A model generated the notes under the pieces. It had not been told where the DNA came from and searched no databases. It worked only from the letters and a program-made list of their open reading frames with translations. Shown here piece after piece: positions 33,784 through 44,254 of a stretch of DNA of 64,000 nucleotides. The stretch is taken from positions 124,001 through 188,000 of the forward strand of contig CAVRUD010000032.1 in the NCBI GenBank assembly GCA_963724285.1, written 5' to 3'. The position numbers and the translations under genes are program-made. Numbering within the stretch: position 1 is the first letter of the stretch; the number at the start of each line of letters is the position of its first letter. This DNA comes from CAVRUD01 sp963724285 (GTDB taxonomy: Bacteria; Chloroflexota; Chloroflexia; Thermomicrobiales; UBA6265).

Positions 33784-35056
33784 GGAACAGTCCGGTCGCG
33801 TTGGGATCGGGCGCGGTGAGGAAGGTGAAGACCACGATCTCGGCCGTGGTGTTGCCGGGGTTGTCGATTGTGGCGCCCGTCTCAGGAACAAGGGGGGCCA
33901 CATCCCCGGCAACAATGGCTCGGACGTAGCCGCTGAGGCTATCCCCGGTATCGTTCTGCTGGGTTTGCGAGGCTGGCGTCCCTGTTTGTAAGAGGATCGT
34001 TCCAGACGTGACCGTGAGTACGACGGTCTGATCTCCTGGTTCCCACGCCAGTCGGGCACCCGGTTCCAGCGTGATCCGACCGCTGGCGACCGTCACCGAT
34101 CCAGCGGGGATCCCTACCCCGGCTTCATGAGCGGGATCTGGCACGTCTCCTTCTGGAACATCGTCTACGGAACTGGGCATGAAGCCGAGATCCGGGTGGG
34201 AGGGTGGACGACGGGCCACGGCAAGCTCGACAAAGGCGGCCGGTGCATCACTCTGGTTGCTGACCGTGATCGACACCAAGCCGTCCTGCAGGATCGAATC
34301 CCCCGCTGCCACGGGTAGCCCGGGCGATGGGGTGACCGACAACTCCCCAGCGGGGTTACTGGACTCGCTCTGGAGCGTGACGGTAGGCGCGCCAGATGCG
34401 ATTCGCAGCACGCGGATCCCCCTGACGGGCTCACTCGACCAAACCTCGCCTGGCGCTAGCACGACCTGCTGGGCGGACATGACGCGCCTTGCCGCCGCCG
34501 ATTCCCCAAGGTCCGAATGCTTCGTGAGCGCGTCGACCTGGAGCCGATCACCAATGGCGAAGCGGCGCTCCGTCACCAGATCTCCGGACACGCGGAAGAG
34601 ATCGCTCGATCCCCAGAACGTGGGATCGACGAGCCGGAGTCCAAGCAACTTGGATGTCCCAGCGCCCTCCATGTGCACTGTCGCCGCGGCGGAGTCCCCT
34701 TCGGCGACGAGTGATGTCACCCGAAGCCGCAACGTCGGCACGATCTCGTGAAGCGTGCGAACCAGGCGGATGATCTCGTCGCCGGCGGATGTCGTGTGGC
34801 CGGTGAGGGCTCCCTCGGCATAGTCCAAGGAAATGGCGGTCCCGAGCGATCCCGTGTCCCCGGTTTCGATACCGTCATTGACGGCGGCGTAGAACCGTTC
34901 GACGGCGGCCCGAACCGCGACCTCGCCGCTGACCGCCCGGTTCGCCGTGTCGACCTGAGCGGAATCCTCAAATCGGAGGACAACCGCAGTCGCGGCGAGA
35001 ACCATTGCGGTCACTCCCGAGAGAGCAATCAGCGTGGGGAAGAAGTATCGGGGCAT
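33767..35056 (-). CDS. Secreted or anchored protein with NTF2-like and cupin-like parts
   Basis: 429 residues from ATG 35056 (CCAGGAG 8 bp upstream); the frame is open upstream without ribosome site. An N-terminal hydrophobic helix (FFPTLIALSGVTAMVLAATAVVL) should export or anchor it. Residues about 45-190 look like an NTF2/SnoaL fold (VRAAVERFYAAVNDG, LRLRVTSLVAEGDSAA). The second half has cupin-like strands (VVLAPGEVWSS, ITLEPGARLAWEPGDQTVVLTVTSGTILL in pieces). Function is unknown. The final residues (FQRRET) come from the GACGTGAGA repeat, so the natural C-terminus may have been altered. Confidence 0.65.
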   Translation of the reverse strand: MPRYFFPTLIALSGVTAMVLAATAVVLRFEDSAQVDTANRAVSGEVAVRAAVERFYAAVNDGIETGDTGSLGTAISLDYAEGALTGHTTSAGDEIIRLVRTLHEIVPTLRLRVTSLVAEGDSAAATVHMEGAGTSKLLGLRLVDPTFWGSSDLFRVSGDLVTERRFAIGDRLQVDALTKHSDLGESAAARRVMSAQQVVLAPGEVWSSEPVRGIRVLRIASGAPTVTLQSESSNPAGELSVTPSPGLPVAAGDSILQDGLVSITVSNQSDAPAAFVELAVARRPPSHPDLGFMPSSVDDVPEGDVPDPAHEAGVGIPAGSVTVASGRITLEPGARLAWEPGDQTVVLTVTSGTILLQTGTPASQTQQNDTGDSLSGYVRAIVAGDVAPLVPETGATIDNPGNTTAEIVVFTFLTAPDPNATGLFQRRET

Positions 35057-35391
35057 GGCACGACTCCTGGAACCAGACGTTGCGTGGGCCCCACCCGTCT
35101 TAGACGGGGATCTGGCGTCGGCTGATGGCGTGTCCCGGCTGGTCAGCACGGCACACCGACGCTTGCCGGCCGTGCCTGTTGGCACTGACCGCCCATCGGG
35201 CCAGAGGGTGTGAATGAGATGTCTGGTTTCAGGGCATTGTGGGCGCGGGGAGGCTACGGCGCGTCCCCACATGTGAGGATTTCGCACCTGCGGCCTGGCC
35301 GCTCATTCCTCCCCATTAACGGGGACAGGTATGCATGTCGCCTGGGGTCAGCGACCCGATGATGCCGATCGATCTAGGCCTGATCGTATGG
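35057..35391. other. Intergenic, no gene recognised
   Basis: About 335 bp between two minus-strand genes. Short palindromes CCCGTCTTAGACGGG (near 35093) and CCCCATTAACGGGG (near 35311) are visible; the latter could serve as a weak terminator for the LuxR-type gene. No promoter stands out. Confidence 0.45.
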
Positions 35392-37764
35392 CTAGGCGAG
35401 CCCGTGACGCACGGCCCAGGCGGCGACGGCTGCGCGCGAATCCAGATCGAGCTTGCGGAGGACGTGGCGAACGTGGGTGATGGCGGTACTGTGGCCGATG
35501 TAGAGGGCATCGGCGATTTCGCGGTTGGACTTGCCCGCGGCGAGCAGCCGGACGACGTCCACCTCCCGGGGCGTGAGGGAACCGGGGAGCGATTGCTTCT
35601 CCGAGATCTCGACCGCAGGAGCATCGATGATGCCGGCCAAAATGCCTTCGGCTTCGGCCACCGCATCGTCGAGTGGAAGAGACGCTCCCGCCTCCCAGGA
35701 GGCAACGAACGTCGCCTCGTCCATCCGCTCGCGAACGAGGGAGATCAGGTCCGCCAGGCCATCCAGGTCGGAGCGGGCCACTGGAACGCCCGTTGCGGCA
35801 CGAAGGGCATCGCTGGCCCCAAGCAGACGTGCGGCTGCTTCCGCTCGGCCGGCGTGGACCGCCTCGTCGGCGATATCACTCAGTGTTATCGCCAGTTCTT
35901 CGGGGAAACCGAATTCTCTAGCGTAAACAAGCACCTCGCGCCAGAGTTCTGCCGCACGGCGCATCTCGCCCGTCAGGGCGAGTGCAGCGGCCAGATTCGA
36001 GGCCAGACGCATTCCAAGGATCCGGTCGTCGAGCGCTCGGGCAATCGGGAGCGCGTCCTGGTACAGGGCCGTTGCCCGAGCGTGGTCGCCCTGCAAATAG
36101 GCAAGAAGCCCCAGATCGCCGAGGGTCTGCTGTTCCCAGCGAGGATCGCCTATCGCGCGCGCGAGATCGAGGATCTCTTCGGAATATGTGTTCGCCAGGG
36201 TGTAATCGCCCGACTCGATGGCAAGATGGCTCAGGACAGTTAGCGCTCTGCCTTTCCCTACCTGGTCGCCCGCGGCCTCGGCGATTGCCAGGCCTTCGCC
36301 CGCCAGGAGAAACGCCTCGTCTGGATCGGCGAACCTGTTGGACAAAGAGGCAAGGACGATGATAGCCCGGCCCCGATAGACGGGCGAAGCGGCTCCTGGC
36401 AGGCTGAGCGCGCGAGATGCCCAGCGACGCCCCTCGCGGAAATGCCCGAACATATGCCAGAAGCGTGCACAGGCTGAGACAAGGCGCAAGGCGATCTCTG
36501 TTTCGCCGTTGCCAATCGCCCAGCCGAGGGCTGCCCGGATGTTGTCGTGTTCCGCGGGCAGCCGTTCGAGGGCATCGGCCGGGGCTTCTCCCCACAGGCC
36601 CATGGTGGTGACCTCGGCGAGCTTGATGCACCACTCGGCGTGGGCGCGACTTGTCTCATCCAGCTCGCCGCTGGCCTCGAGTTGTTCCCTCGCGAAAGCT
36701 CTGACCGTTTCCAGCATCGCATAGCGTGGAGCGGTAGGATGGTCGAGCTTTCGGTGGAGACTCGCATCCACGAGCGCCGTCACGCCATCGACCGGATCGG
36801 CGGTTCTATCTTGCGGCCCCGTAACCATCTCAACCGCCGCCAGGGGGAACCCACCAACGAACACACCGAGCCGGCGGAATAGGACCTGATCGTGAGGTGG
36901 CAGCAGGTCGTAGCTCCAGGCGATAGTGTCGCGCATGGTGCGTTGCCGGTCGTGAAGGTCCCTGGCGCCTCCGGTCAGCAACCGTAGCCGGTCATCCAGC
37001 CGATCGAGGATAGCGTCGGGCGGCAGGGAGCGGACCCGGTCGGCGGCTAGCTCGATTGCCAGGGGCAGGCCGTCCAGGCGGCGCACGATGTCAGCGACGA
37101 TCGGCGCGTTTGCGGCGGACAGGGCAAAGGCCGGATCGGCGGCGCGTGCCCGTTGGACAAAGAGTTCGACCGCGCCGTACGCGGCGACGTGGGTAGGATC
37201 GTTGACCGCGTTCCAGTCAGGAATTGAGAGCGGAGCAACGGGGACGACGTGTTCGCCGGAGAGGCGGAGCACGACCCGGCTGGTCGCCAGGATCGTCAGA
37301 TTCCGACAGGCGGCGAGGAGGCGAGAGAGCGCTTGCCCAGCGTCGAGTACCTGCTCCAGGTTATCGAGGACGAGCAACACGCGGCGATCGCCGATCAAGT
37401 CCGCCAGTTGGTCGACCGGCGATTCGTCGACGATCACACGCGGTTCGAGCGACTGGATGATCGTCGGGATCACGAGCGCCGGGTCGAGGATTGCCTGGAG
37501 CGTAACCAGGCAGACCCCATCGGGGAAGGCGGCGGCCGATTCCGCCGCGATGGCCAGAGCCAGGCGCGTCTTCCCGACTCCGCCGGGGCCGATCAGGGTG
37601 ATCAGCCGCGTTCCGTGGGCGACCAACTCGGCGACTGCCGCGACCTCAGCGGTACGCCCTATCAGGGGAGTGAGCGGAGCTGGAAGTGGCGCGCCAAGCC
37701 GGCGCCGATCCGGCATAGGCGGCAAGGACAGGGTATGCCGAGGATCGGGCGTCGTGTCGTCCAC
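35392..37764 (-). CDS. LuxR-family regulator with NB-ARC-like ATPase and TPR-like region
   Basis: About 790 residues from GTG 37764 (GGACGAG just upstream); ATG 37716 is an alternative. The ATPase part has PLIGRTAEVAAVAEL, GPGGVGKTRLALAI (Walker A), VLLVLDNLEQVLDAG (Walker B), ILATSR and LDGLPLAIELAADRVR. A helical repeat region of about 350 residues follows (YTLANTYSEEILDLARAIGD type). The C-terminus is a LuxR helix-turn-helix: LTPREVDVVRLLAAGKSNREI then HVRHVLRKLDLDS. It acts as a signal-responsive transcription factor; the effector and target genes are unknown. It lies 70 bp after the small possible immunity gene. Confidence 0.9.
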   Translation of the reverse strand: MDDTTPDPRHTLSLPPMPDRRRLGAPLPAPLTPLIGRTAEVAAVAELVAHGTRLITLIGPGGVGKTRLALAIAAESAAAFPDGVCLVTLQAILDPALVIPTIIQSLEPRVIVDESPVDQLADLIGDRRVLLVLDNLEQVLDAGQALSRLLAACRNLTILATSRVVLRLSGEHVVPVAPLSIPDWNAVNDPTHVAAYGAVELFVQRARAADPAFALSAANAPIVADIVRRLDGLPLAIELAADRVRSLPPDAILDRLDDRLRLLTGGARDLHDRQRTMRDTIAWSYDLLPPHDQVLFRRLGVFVGGFPLAAVEMVTGPQDRTADPVDGVTALVDASLHRKLDHPTAPRYAMLETVRAFAREQLEASGELDETSRAHAEWCIKLAEVTTMGLWGEAPADALERLPAEHDNIRAALGWAIGNGETEIALRLVSACARFWHMFGHFREGRRWASRALSLPGAASPVYRGRAIIVLASLSNRFADPDEAFLLAGEGLAIAEAAGDQVGKGRALTVLSHLAIESGDYTLANTYSEEILDLARAIGDPRWEQQTLGDLGLLAYLQGDHARATALYQDALPIARALDDRILGMRLASNLAAALALTGEMRRAAELWREVLVYAREFGFPEELAITLSDIADEAVHAGRAEAAARLLGASDALRAATGVPVARSDLDGLADLISLVRERMDEATFVASWEAGASLPLDDAVAEAEGILAGIIDAPAVEISEKQSLPGSLTPREVDVVRLLAAGKSNREIADALYIGHSTAITHVRHVLRKLDLDSRAAVAAWAVRHGLA

Positions 37765-37834
37765 GGGCTCGTCCTGTCGCGACGGAAGGTTGAATGAGCG
37801 TCCATGATGGGTCGCCGCAGCGACGGCCGTCAAG

Positions 37835-38287
37835 TCAGGCGACGACGACGGCGAGGGGTTCGAGGATGGCGTCGACGAGGCGGTCACCTTCCTGATCGGG
37901 ATCGTACCCCCGGACACGCCAGCGCGCTGATGGAGACACCAGCGTCCAGGACGACTGATCGTCGGATTCGGAGGACATGATTGCCCGACAATTCAGCGCC
38001 ATGCAGAATCGCTGCACCGCATCGATGGACAACTGATCGGTCTCGACCCGTGCTTCCATCGCGTCGTCTTGGAGGACGACCGATAGCATCATCGGGAAGT
38101 CGCCGGCTCCCTCCGAGTCCATGCGCGCAACAGCGACCCTGATCCCAGGACGCGCCCAACGCTCCAGGTCGCCCCAGTTAGGCGTCACCGCGACGGCGCC
38201 AGCCGGAATGCCGAACGCCTTGGCCCAACCTCGTTGGACGTCCACGTCCGTAAGGCGCCTGTCGATACCCAAATCCATCCAGTACAT
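37835..38287 (-). CDS. Hypothetical protein, possible immunity partner
   Basis: 150 residues starting MYWMDLGIDRRL. It is a mixed alpha/beta protein with DVDVQRGWAKAFGIP, PMMLSVVLQDD, FCMALNCRAIMSSES and WTLVSPSARWRVRGYDPDQEG. The late part (strand with C-R-A-x-x-S-x-E-S, then a W and a D-P-D loop) resembles small immunity-type proteins. This is a loose resemblance, not a family match. It starts 3 bp after the stop of the 141-residue gene at 38291-38716, which looks like a toxin C-terminal module, so the pair may be a toxin and its antidote. Confidence 0.55.
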   Translation of the reverse strand: MYWMDLGIDRRLTDVDVQRGWAKAFGIPAGAVAVTPNWGDLERWARPGIRVAVARMDSEGAGDFPMMLSVVLQDDAMEARVETDQLSIDAVQRFCMALNCRAIMSSESDDQSSWTLVSPSARWRVRGYDPDQEGDRLVDAILEPLAVVVA

Positions 38288-38290
38288 GGG

Positions 38291-38715
38291 CTATCCCTTT
38301 CCGGTGATGGCCCGGATGACCTCCAGCGCCGCGTCACGCTCATCGGATCCGACGTTGTGCATGCGGGCAAGGATCGCTTCGGCGCGGTCGCTGTCCCCAA
38401 ACTGCCGGTAGATCCAAAGTGCATGGAACGAGCCGCGATCCAGCACGTAGAACCCGTCTCCGGTCCTTCGCGAGAGTCTTCCCGAAGGTTCCAGGACGTA
38501 CGTGCGCCCAGAAACAGTATACGAATCGCCCTGCCGAACTGCCTCACCCCTGTTGATGGCGGCGACATCGTTAGCAACGTCAACGCGTGGGTCGATGACG
38601 GTGTTGCGCTTAGACGTCATCGAGTTCTGCTTGATGCGGTTGAAGTAGTGGCGGTCGGCCGGGCGCCGAGCGAGGACCGGCGGCCGGTTGCGCGACCGTT
38701 CGGCGTCGCTCGCCA

Positions 38716-38716
<1 letters not shown>
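38291..38716 (-). CDS. Toxin-module-like small protein coupled to gamma-glutamyltransferase gene
   Basis: 141 residues. ATG 38716 overlaps the stop of the gamma-glutamyltransferase gene (TGATG), so translation is coupled. After an Arg-rich start (RSRNRPPVLARRPADRH) it reads VIDPRVDVANDVAAINRGEA, YTVSGRTYVLEPSGR, GFYVLDRGSFHALWIYRQFG and AEAILARMHNV. This arrangement is like the C-terminal modules of polymorphic toxins (short domain after a VIDP-type junction), here without delivery parts. The catalytic residues are not known. The assignment is inference. Expression with the 150-residue partner 3 bp downstream fits a toxin/immunity pair. Confidence 0.5.
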
Positions 38717-40362
<1,646 letters not shown>

Positions 40363-40404
40363 GGTGATGTTCTCCTTGGGGGAATTACCCCCTGGGCCCT
40401 GGTA

Positions 40405-40590
40405 GCACAGCAACCCCGGGGCCGGTCGCCCCGGGGTTGAAACCCCGGGCTACGCCAGACGAAGCCCTTCCAGGGCTGAGAACGGTCTTTCCCTCCTGCG
40501 ACAACGCCCTTGCAAACGGGCCCTACCCCCGCCCCCTTCCTCCGGCTCTTCCGTAGCGCGGCAGCGGGGAAGGGGGAGGGATGGCGCTGA
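40405..40590. repeat. Compound intergenic repeat block
   Basis: 40405-40500 is a CCCGGGG family copy (CCCCGGGGTTGAAACCCCGGG, then CCCTTCCAGGG), an opposite-orientation relative of 16030-16165. 40510-40586 is a CCCCCTTCCCCC family copy (CCCCCTTCCTCCGGC, CTTCCGTAGCGCGGCAG, GGGGAAGGGGGAG). No gene is seen between 40363 and 40594. Confidence 0.7.
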
Positions 40591-40594
40591 GATG

Positions 40595-41014
40595 CTACCC
40601 CGATTCGATCTGGACGGAGGGGGCGTTGACGATGGCCGCCCACCGGCCGTCGCGCCGCGCGTATACCTGAAGCCAGGCGCATCGATAGGCGATTTCGCGC
40701 TCGGATCCGTCCGGTTGCGTCTGGATCGCCCTGGCCCGGACCTCGCCGAGGAGCCAGGCCATCGTGCCGTCGGGCGAGACCTCGACCCGCGGCGGGTTGA
40801 CGTCGTCCCACGCGAGGTAGCGCGTGCAGACGAGCTGGCCGGCAATCCGCCCGAGTTCGTCGTCGATCGTGCGGACGACGACCGTGCCGTCGCGGAGGTC
40901 ATCCCATCGTGGCGCGTATTGGGCGAGGACCTTGGCCGCGTCCCCGTCGAGGTGGCCCCGGCGTGTGGTTTCGTACAGTTGGAGGATTGCCGCTTTGTCC
41001 CGATCGACGTCCAT
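40595..41014 (-). CDS. NTF2/SnoaL-like protein
   Basis: 139 residues from ATG 41014 (AAGGA 7 bp upstream). It begins DKAAILQLYETTRRGHLDGDAAKVL, the helix pair of the fold, and continues with strands FVxxx-like MAWLLGEVRARAIQ, IAYRCAWLQVYARRDGRWAAI. The ending W-x-x-I-V-N-A is usual in DUF4440-type proteins. These act as small-molecule binding or isomerase-like domains; the role here is unknown. It is divergent from the methyltransferase gene with only 79 bp between them, so both share a regulatory gap. Confidence 0.75.
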   Translation of the reverse strand: MDVDRDKAAILQLYETTRRGHLDGDAAKVLAQYAPRWDDLRDGTVVVRTIDDELGRIAGQLVCTRYLAWDDVNPPRVEVSPDGTMAWLLGEVRARAIQTQPDGSEREIAYRCAWLQVYARRDGRWAAIVNAPSVQIESG

Positions 41015-41093
41015 GAGCGTATCCTTGACCTCGGCAGCCTTGCACGTCAACCGCCGGCATCGAAGTTGCCACGCCCGAAAGGTATCATCGACC

Positions 41094-41783
41094 GTGTCCG
41101 ATCAGCACCGTCACTGGAACGCCATCTACGAACGCCGATTTCCCACGGCCGAGGACCAGGGTCCGTCGTCGCTCGCCCGCGAGTGCGCCGCCCTCATCCC
41201 CGCCGCGGCGTCCCTGCTGGAGCTGGGCTGCGGCCCCGGCCACGACGCCCGCTACTTTGCGTCGCTCGGCCACACCGTCGTCGCCACCGACTTCTCCGAA
41301 GCCGCCATCGCCGCCAGCCGGTCCCGCCCTCACGACCCGCCCAACCTGCGATTCGAGCTGCTGGACATCGCGCGGTCTTTTCCCTTCGAGGACCATGCCT
41401 TCGACGCCGTCTACGCCCGGCTCTCGCTCCACTACTTTCCCGACCGCGTCACCCGGGCCGTTTTTCGCGAGATTCAGCGCGTGCTGACACCAGGCGGTCT
41501 CCTCTGCTTCCTCTGCAAATCCGAGCAAGACCCGCTGTACGGCGAAGGCACACAACTCGAGCCCGACATGTTCGAGCGCGACGGCCACGTCCGCCACTTC
41601 TTCTCGGAGGCGTATTGCGCCTCCTGCCTGTCGCCCGGCTTCACGACCGTCGAGCTGAGCCGATCCACCGCGCCAAACGCCGGCCCCTCACCCTATCACT
41701 ATTCCGCCTTCGTCAAAGCCATCGCCCGAGCGGACCTCACCCCCTACCCCCTCTCCACCGCGGTGGAGAGGGGCATCCGGTGA
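41094..41783 (+). CDS. SAM-dependent methyltransferase
   Basis: 229 residues from GTG 41094; an AAAGG lies 13 bp upstream, so the start is moderately certain. Motif I is LLELGCGPGHDARYFA (about 41-56), followed by VVATDFSEAAIAAS, LLDIARSFPFEDHAFDAVYARLSLHYF in pieces, and RVLTPGGLLCFLCKS. This is a class I fold of the UbiE/TehB kind; the substrate is unknown. The last 16 residues (RADLTPYPLSTAVERGIR) are encoded by the left arm of an intergenic repeat (41731-41862), so the true C-terminus was extended by repeat insertion. Confidence 0.85.
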   Translation: MSDQHRHWNAIYERRFPTAEDQGPSSLARECAALIPAAASLLELGCGPGHDARYFASLGHTVVATDFSEAAIAASRSRPHDPPNLRFELLDIARSFPFEDHAFDAVYARLSLHYFPDRVTRAVFREIQRVLTPGGLLCFLCKSEQDPLYGEGTQLEPDMFERDGHVRHFFSEAYCASCLSPGFTTVELSRSTAPNAGPSPYHYSAFVKAIARADLTPYPLSTAVERGIR

Positions 41784-41862
41784 AGCCGTCTCCGTTCTTT
41801 GGAAATGGCGTTCGCAACGGCCCCTCTCCTCCAGAGAGGAGAGGGGGTAGGGGGTGAGGTCT
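41731..41862. repeat. CCTCACCCC inverted repeat
   Basis: Left arm GACCTCACCCCCTACCCCCTC (near 41738) and right arm GAGGGGGTAGGGGGTGAGGTC (near 41840-41861) are complementary. Inner hairpins are CTCTCCACCGCGGTGGAGAG and CCCTCTCCTCCAGAGAGGAGAGGG. It is related to 8945-9035. The left part is read as codons of the methyltransferase; the right edge lies just before the heme O synthase stop. Confidence 0.75.
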
Positions 41863-41875
41863 TCTCTTTCCGATC

Positions 41876-42787
41876 CTACCCGAGGAGCAACCGGTCCGCG
41901 ACCATGGCCGCGAAGAGGGCGGCGAGGTACCAGAGGGATTGGAAGAAGAGGCTTCGTGCCAGCTTCTTGCTCGGGGTGCGGTAGAGGCGGATGGCGGTGC
42001 CAAGGAAGAGGGCGTTGATGGCCACGGCGACGATCCCGTAGACCCAGCTCAGGCCGAGGGGGATGAGTGCGAGGCAGACGGCGGCCAGGATGACCGAGTA
42101 GATCAGGATCTGCTTGCGGGTTTCGGCCTCGCCCTTGACGACCGGCAGCATGGGGACGTGGACCCGGCCGTACTCGCCCTGCTTGAGGAGGGCAAGCGCC
42201 CAGAAATGGGGCGGGGTCCAACAAAAGATGATCAGGAAGAGCATCCAGGCCATGATCGAGAGGTCGTTGGTGACGGCGGCCCAGCCGACGAGGGGCGGCA
42301 CCGCCCCGGCCGCCCCGCCGATGACGATGTTCTGGGGTGTCGTCCGCTTCAGCCACTTGGTGTAGATCAGGACGTAGAACAGGTTGCCGGCGAGGGCGAG
42401 CCCTGCCGCCAGCGGGTTCACCAGCCAGGCCAGCTCGACGACCGCCAGGACCGTCAGGGTCAGGCCGAAGAGGAGGGCGTTTTCCGGGGAGATCGCGCCG
42501 GAGGCCGTGCCGCGGTGCTGCGTGCGCGGCATGATCGCGTCGATGTCGCGGTCGATGTAGCAGTTGAGGGCGTTGGCGCCGCCGGCGGCGAGGGTGCCGC
42601 CGAGCAGGGTGGCGAGGACGAGCCAGAGGCCGGGGACGCCGTTGGCGGCGACCGGCATCGCGGCGACGGTAGTGAAGAGCAGCAGGGAGAGGATGTTGGG
42701 CTTGGTCAGGGCGACGTAGCCGGGCACCGCCGCCCACCAGCGGCGCAGGTCGGCCGCGGTGACGACGATGAGGCTCGGGTAGGGCAT
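41876..42787 (-). CDS. ctaB: Protoheme IX farnesyltransferase (heme O synthase)
   Basis: 303 residues if started at ATG 42787; no ribosome site is seen, and the frame is open to 43045 across a repeat. The UbiA-type core has YVALTKPNILSLLLFTT, GGANALNCYIDRDIDAIMPRT (first Asp-rich prenyl-diphosphate motif), FYVLIYTKWLKRTTPQN, GAAGAVPPLVGWAAV, and IFCWTPPHFWALALL with the second motif region. About nine membrane helices. It farnesylates heme b to heme O for cytochrome oxidase. It lies directly after the heme A synthase region in another frame, with a repeat between them. Confidence 0.92.
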   Translation of the reverse strand: MPYPSLIVVTAADLRRWWAAVPGYVALTKPNILSLLLFTTVAAMPVAANGVPGLWLVLATLLGGTLAAGGANALNCYIDRDIDAIMPRTQHRGTASGAISPENALLFGLTLTVLAVVELAWLVNPLAAGLALAGNLFYVLIYTKWLKRTTPQNIVIGGAAGAVPPLVGWAAVTNDLSIMAWMLFLIIFCWTPPHFWALALLKQGEYGRVHVPMLPVVKGEAETRKQILIYSVILAAVCLALIPLGLSWVYGIVAVAINALFLGTAIRLYRTPSKKLARSLFFQSLWYLAALFAAMVADRLLLG

Positions 42788-42825
42788 CGGCGGGAAGAGG
42801 GCGGCAGCGGTGCCGTTCGACACCG

Positions 42826-42900
42826 GCGCGTATGCCGGCTCCGCCCGGGACTGAAGTCCCGGGCTCACCCACGGAAGTCGGCTGAAGCCGACTGAACAGC
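42826..42900. repeat. CCCGGGA-type repeat in the ctaA-ctaB junction
   Basis: CCCGGGACTGAAGTCCCGGG (a perfect palindrome near 42847) and AAGTCGGCTGAAGCCGACT. Both palindromes belong to the CCCGGGG/GCCGGCT family seen at 8535, 26733, 46285 and 56207. The block lies exactly where the linker between the two heme enzymes should be. Confidence 0.7.
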
Positions 42901-43925
42901 GCCGACAACCGAAGGGACTTGAGAGACGCGCTTGGGCCGAGGCCGAGCGGACCCGCCCATTCCCGGCCCCCGGCCGCGATTCTTCCCGTCTTCCCGTCCG
43001 CCCCGGCTGGATCCCGTCTTCCCGTCTCGACCGGCTCCCAGGCACGGCGGGCGACGATCGCGATGGCGACGGTCATGGCCCAGAGCATGGCTGCCAGGCC
43101 GAGGTGGACGCCGCCCAGCCAGGGCGCGTCGACGTCGATCGTGACATAGAGGGCGCCGACGAGGCTCTGGAGCAGGATCACGGCGCAGGCAGCGAACGCC
43201 AGCCGCTGCACGAACGGGGACGCCCCCCGGCGCACGGCGGCGACGGCGATCAGGCCGACGGTGACCATGCCGATCAGGGCAACTCCCCGGTGGGAGAGGT
43301 TCAGCCAGGTGCTGCTTTCCGCGCTGCCGGCTCCGTGCGGCAGGACGCGGCCCTCCTGGCAGAGGGGCCAGGCGGTGCAGGCCAGGGTCGCGCCGGAGGA
43401 GGAGGTCGCGGCGCCGGAGAGGATCAGGACCAGGACGACGGCGGCGCCGAGTTGGGCGATGCCGAGGAAGCCGCGATCGCGGTGGTCCGGACCGCTGGCG
43501 CGCAGGACGCCGGCCTGAGTCAGCCAGTCCGGGCCGCCCCGGTCCAGGGCAACGAAGTAGGCGGTCAGCATCGTCGCGGCGGCGCAGAGCAAGGCCGCGC
43601 CGAGGGCGGCGGTGGCGACGCTCGCCGGAAAATCGCGCGTCTCGGCCACGGCTCCGAGGCCGATCTGGACCGCCACCAGGCCGACCGCCGTCCAGGCGGC
43701 GATCCGAGTGCGGCGGCTGACACCGGCGACGCTGGGAGTCAGCGCGGTCCCGGCCGCGACCGCCAGGACGACCGCGACCGTCAGGAGGGCTCCGGCCCGG
43801 TGCAGCGTCTCCACGATCCAAGGCGCGTCGAGCCGACCGTCGGTGATCCGACTGACGCCGCTGAGGACGATCAGGGCGTAGGACGCGGCGGCGGCGAGGA
43901 GAGCGAGCCGGAAAAGCCTGGTCAT
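42901..43925 (-). CDS. ctaA: Heme A synthase (COX15/CtaA-like)
   Basis: The start is ATG 43925, with GAGG close upstream. Eight helices carry the heme-binding histidines: WIVETLHRAGALLT with the ExxH motif, WLNLSHRGVALIGM and LGGVHLGLAAMLWAM. A disulfide pair is suggested by LACTAWPLCQEG. It converts heme O to heme A. The recognisable protein ends about 43020 (RRAWEPVETG). The left limit given here is the start of the repeat, not a stop codon: the frame stays open through the repeat and over ctaB to 41688. In some relatives CtaA and CtaB are one fused protein, so this may be a fusion broken by a repeat and frameshift. Confidence 0.82.
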
Positions 43926-44254
43926 GGTCCTCACTGACGGGATAGGCGCGGAGTTCGACGTCCGGCGTTCGGCGTTCGGCGTTTGGGTGCACGGGCCGAT
44001 GGGACGGTGCCGCTCGATTTTACCCGCTGGCGGGACAACGCGCCGCCGAGGCGGTGTTTTCTACGGCGAAGGCGGTGCATGGCTACCACGTCCGGCTACA
44101 CCCCCTGCCCTCATCTGCCGCCCTTCGGTCGCGACACATCGGACTTCCGGACCGATGGAAGGTTCCGGGAAGGTCGTCATCGCATTCTTAGGCCAGGACA
44201 ACTCGACTGGTGGCAAACTATCAGCTCAGCCACCAATCAGGGGACTGCGTCGTC
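43926..44254. other. Intergenic with a GGCGTTCGG repeat
   Basis: 43953-43987 is a single copy of the GTCCGGCGTTCGGCGTTCGG unit that frames the 21616-21919 element. The rest of the 330-bp gap, upstream of the DUF3592 gene, shows no promoter or gene. Confidence 0.5.

Noticed and set aside
41688..43934. A single 748-residue CtaA protein
   Set aside because: Similarity to heme A synthase ends near 43020; the rest of the frame lies over ctaB in another frame and has no helices of the expected kind.
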